Positions 5,601 to 8,104 of a stretch of DNA of 8,104 nt are shown piece by piece (the stretch's first letter is position 1; every line of letters starts with the position of its first letter). Under the pieces are notes generated by a model. The model had not been told where the DNA came from, did no database searches, and worked only from the letters and a program-made list of their open reading frames with translations. The position numbers were made by a program, and so were the translations under genes. Origin of the DNA: Bacillota bacterium (GTDB taxonomy: Bacteria > Bacillota > Clostridia > Lachnospirales > Bianqueaceae); NCBI GenBank assembly GCA_017467985.1, contig JAFUJY010000108.1, positions 1 through 8,104 on the forward strand, in the 5' to 3' direction.

Positions 5601-8104
5601 TTACTCCACCACAATATCTTCCCCGTTCACAATCTCAGTTACTCCGTCGAAACTACATCCCCGCACGGTGATACCCCGAATGGGTGCATCCGGCAAACCG
5701 GAAATCCACAGTCCTCGCTGCACATTGCGGCCTGTCACATTTTCGATGAGTACATTATATAGCTGGGGAGGCTGCGCAGCTGGATTGACCGTATTGGTGG
5801 GGCCACCCTTGGAGTGATCAAAACTCAGACGCACCGCTGTGTTAGCTCCATCCACCATCACATCTTTAATCTGCACATTATAGGTGCTGCCGCCCCGCCA
5901 GCGCAGGGTCTTGAACCAGATACCAAAGCATCGCACATCCTTTATAGTCAGGTTCTGGAACAGCAGATCATGGCCGCCTGCCGCAGTCTCGCTGCCCGTG
6001 CCAAAGCCAAAATCTCCATCGGATACACAGTCAGTCACCCGTACAAAGGCATTCGGGCGATTCAGCTCATTTCCTTCCCGATTGCGGCCGGATTTCAGCG
6101 TCACCCCGTCATCTCCGGTGGTAAAATGACAATCAAATACATTGGCGTGACTGCAGCTATCCACATCAATTCCGTCACCGTTAAAGATATGACCGGGATC
6201 TTTCAGGCCAACGCAGCCATCTCCATAAGTCACCACATGCACATGATCAAATGTAATCTGGCTACAAAACAGTGCATGCAGGGTCCAGGAGGGACTATAG
6301 GCGAACTGCAGATCTTTCACATATACTTGCTTGGCATTTTGAATTTTTACAAGACAGCCCCGCAGCGCATAATTCTGAATAGCCGTGGGAACCACAGCCT
6401 TAAAAAAGTCATGTCCCTGATTATATCCCACCGTGTAACCGTTGCCGTTTATCTGCCCCTTTCCGCAGATTACCACATTTTCCACATTATAATAGTCTTC
6501 TGCTTCACAATATGTTCCCACATTGATTAGAGAGGCATGTTGGCGATGGCAGTCCATGATTTTCTCATTGGAATTGGGCCACTGCACCGCCGGCACTTCA
6601 TTCATGCACCAGCCCTCCCAGCGAGTAATGATCTGGGGATAATCCTTGGGATCATCGCCGGCCATCATAATACCATCGACTTGGAATGTCATGCAGCTCT
6701 TCAGGAACAGCGCGCCGCAATAAAACACATGACCTTCCGGGAGCCACACTTTACCATATTCCGGACAATCATTGATGGCCCGCTGAATGGCGTAAGTATC
6801 GTTCACCAAACCATTCCCTTTTGCACCGTAGTCCAGTACATTGATGACCTGCTCTGCCGTCTCCAGAGTATAGCCTTCCACAATCTGCATATCCAGTATT
6901 TCATCATCCTGGCCCAAGGCCTCGATCCTGAAATCATATTCCTTATCCGGCGCCAGATTCTCCACTCGGTAACCCAATTTCGTCGTACTGCCCACATAGG
7001 TATCATTGCAGTAAATACGATATTCCTTCCATTCCGGAATATGCATCAAAGACACTCGTTCCCACAGCAGCAATGCAGAATTTTCCGTCACACCTTCCTC
7101 TACCAAATGGGGATTCTGGATGTAGCGAGAACCCTTTCTCGGCACATATTCCTCCTTCAGCCAGTCTAATTCCTGTTCTATCACAAATACAGGCGCCATA
7201 TCCTGCATTTCTCCGCACTGTACCTGCAAAAATGCCGAGCCGGTTTTCAGTGCTTTTACCAGGACCTGCTTGCTGCCATCACGGCCATCCGGCAAAGGCG
7301 TCACCGCAATGATCTGCTCATCGCTGCTGCTCCATACAGCCTCCTGGTCCAGTACACACGCCGGGAAGGTAATCGCCGTAAACACCTGTTCATGCCCAAC
7401 TGTGATGTGCATCATTCCCTGAATAAAAACGCCCGGTGACACCAACTCCACAGCCTCTACCCGAACCGTATACTCCCAGATTTCGCCGCCTTCCACAGCA
7501 GTAGCGTAAATACGGATCGTGTCTGATTCTCCATGCTTGCTTCGACCATCTTCACTCACCACCTGACGAATGGACGCAGAATAGGCGGTTACACACCCCT
7601 GCTCGTCCACATCCGCCACATATGAATTATCCGACTTCCATACTAGCTTTTTATATGTGGGGGCCTGAATCTGATACTGCTCCCCTACTTTCATTGTAAT
7701 AGTCTGTGGCTCAAAATCCTCACAACCGCCGTTTTGCACCACCACTTCGCAGTACGCGTCCCGCCCCACATCTACAGATGTGGCTGTGATTACTGCAGAG
7801 CCTTCCTTATGGGCCAGTATAGTTCCGTCCTGTACCTCTGCCACCTGCTCATCGGAAGAAGACCAAACCAAAGACTTGTCCAAAATCCCGTTGTTATAAA
7901 TCTCCTTGGGATAGAAAATAGGCAGCAGCTGCGCCTGTTGTCCCGCTGCCAAAACTAACTTCTCCGTGTTCAGCTCCAGCCGTCTTACTGTCTGACGCAC
8001 CTGATTATCAATTACTGTAATAACGCAATGGGCACATGTTCCATCCGGCAGACTGGCGGTCACCTTTGCGATACCCGTCCGCACCGCCCGTACCCGCACC
8101 TGCC
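5601..8104 (-). CDS. GH28-family glycoside hydrolase with Ig-like (Big_2) and FN3 domains, N-terminus cut by window edge
   Basis: At least 834 codons are present; the frame is open to the right edge, so the true start and any signal peptide are not visible. The GTG at 8099 sits inside an Ig-like domain and is not a start. Numbering from 8099: the tail of one Big_2 domain (1-30), then about three more (35-120, 126-216, 220-306), two showing the VWSSSDEQ signature (78-85 and 255-262). A fibronectin-III domain follows (about 325-412), then a right-handed beta-helix from NVLDYGAKGNG (420-430) to the end. GH28 catalytic motifs are visible: N640-G-D642-G-I-D645 and the D663/D664 pair in TGDDGV. GSE (702-704) stands where endo-polygalacturonases have GHG, as in many bacterial exo-acting members, and FK (729-730) ends the RIK motif, whose Arg is Trp728 here. 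It probably cleaves galacturonan or a related alpha-linked uronic polymer; the exact substrate is uncertain. There is no sortase motif at the C-terminus. It is the upstream gene of a unit with the phosphoesterase. Confidence 0.9.
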   Translation of the reverse strand, partial: QVRVRAVRTGIAKVTASLPDGTCAHCVITVIDNQVRQTVRRLELNTEKLVLAAGQQAQLLPIFYPKEIYNNGILDKSLVWSSSDEQVAEVQDGTILAHKEGSAVITATSVDVGRDAYCEVVVQNGGCEDFEPQTITMKVGEQYQIQAPTYKKLVWKSDNSYVADVDEQGCVTAYSASIRQVVSEDGRSKHGESDTIRIYATAVEGGEIWEYTVRVEAVELVSPGVFIQGMMHITVGHEQVFTAITFPACVLDQEAVWSSSDEQIIAVTPLPDGRDGSKQVLVKALKTGSAFLQVQCGEMQDMAPVFVIEQELDWLKEEYVPRKGSRYIQNPHLVEEGVTENSALLLWERVSLMHIPEWKEYRIYCNDTYVGSTTKLGYRVENLAPDKEYDFRIEALGQDDEILDMQIVEGYTLETAEQVINVLDYGAKGNGLVNDTYAIQRAINDCPEYGKVWLPEGHVFYCGALFLKSCMTFQVDGIMMAGDDPKDYPQIITRWEGWCMNEVPAVQWPNSNEKIMDCHRQHASLINVGTYCEAEDYYNVENVVICGKGQINGNGYTVGYNQGHDFFKAVVPTAIQNYALRGCLVKIQNAKQVYVKDLQFAYSPSWTLHALFCSQITFDHVHVVTYGDGCVGLKDPGHIFNGDGIDVDSCSHANVFDCHFTTGDDGVTLKSGRNREGNELNRPNAFVRVTDCVSDGDFGFGTGSETAAGGHDLLFQNLTIKDVRCFGIWFKTLRWRGGSTYNVQIKDVMVDGANTAVRLSFDHSKGGPTNTVNPAAQPPQLYNVLIENVTGRNVQRGLWISGLPDAPIRGITVRGCSFDGVTEIVNGEDIVVE

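Noticed and set aside
7860..8099. Start of the GH28 gene at GTG 8099
   Set aside because: The residues after it are the end of an Ig-like domain, the frame is open to the edge, and no ribosome binding site can be seen; the gene continues beyond the window.

Overview
The window looks like the chromosome of a gut or rumen-type anaerobic Firmicute, most likely in the Clostridia (Lachnospiraceae-like). This rests on strong AGGAGG-type ribosome binding sites, sigma-A-type promoters, U-tract terminators, a tRNA gene with no encoded CCA, and a GH28 enzyme fused to bacterial Ig-like and fibronectin-III domains. The organism assignment is an inference; no species-specific marker is present.

Layout. 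All four protein genes lie on the minus strand, so they read right to left, in two blocks. Block 1 (4570 to the right edge) holds a large gene cut by the window edge, encoding Ig-like (Big_2) repeats, a fibronectin-III domain and a C-terminal GH28 (polygalacturonase-type) beta-helix. A metallophosphoesterase follows 20 bases downstream with a perfect ribosome binding site in the gap. A hairpin terminator closes the block. Block 2 (32 to about 4214) holds a GH29 alpha-L-fucosidase and, 64 bases further on, a large glycoside-hydrolase-like protein related to GH67/GH20-type enzymes. A good sigma-A promoter sits directly upstream of the fucosidase. Between the blocks, on the plus strand, is a stand-alone tRNA-Leu(CAG) with its own A-tract-rich promoter and its own terminator. 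Its terminator faces that of block 1.

How the genes may work together. A GH28 enzyme, an alpha-L-fucosidase and an alpha-glucuronidase-like enzyme would fit dismantling of a complex plant-derived acidic glycan such as a pectin side chain. The fucosidase and the GH67-like protein have no signal peptide, so they would act in the cytoplasm on imported oligosaccharides. No transporter or regulator gene lies in the window, so the substrate is not established. The phosphoesterase has no obvious glycan role.

Most worth a second look: the GH67-related protein, whose family and activity I cannot assign; an 8-bp hairpin that bridges an unusually distant Shine-Dalgarno and its start codon; a nested dyad directly upstream of the fucosidase promoter; and a GH28 active site in which the Arg of the RIK motif appears to be Trp. 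There are no insertion sequences, CRISPR arrays, phage genes or integrases. No gene-free stretch exceeds 300 bases; the longest is the divergent control region 4149-4390.
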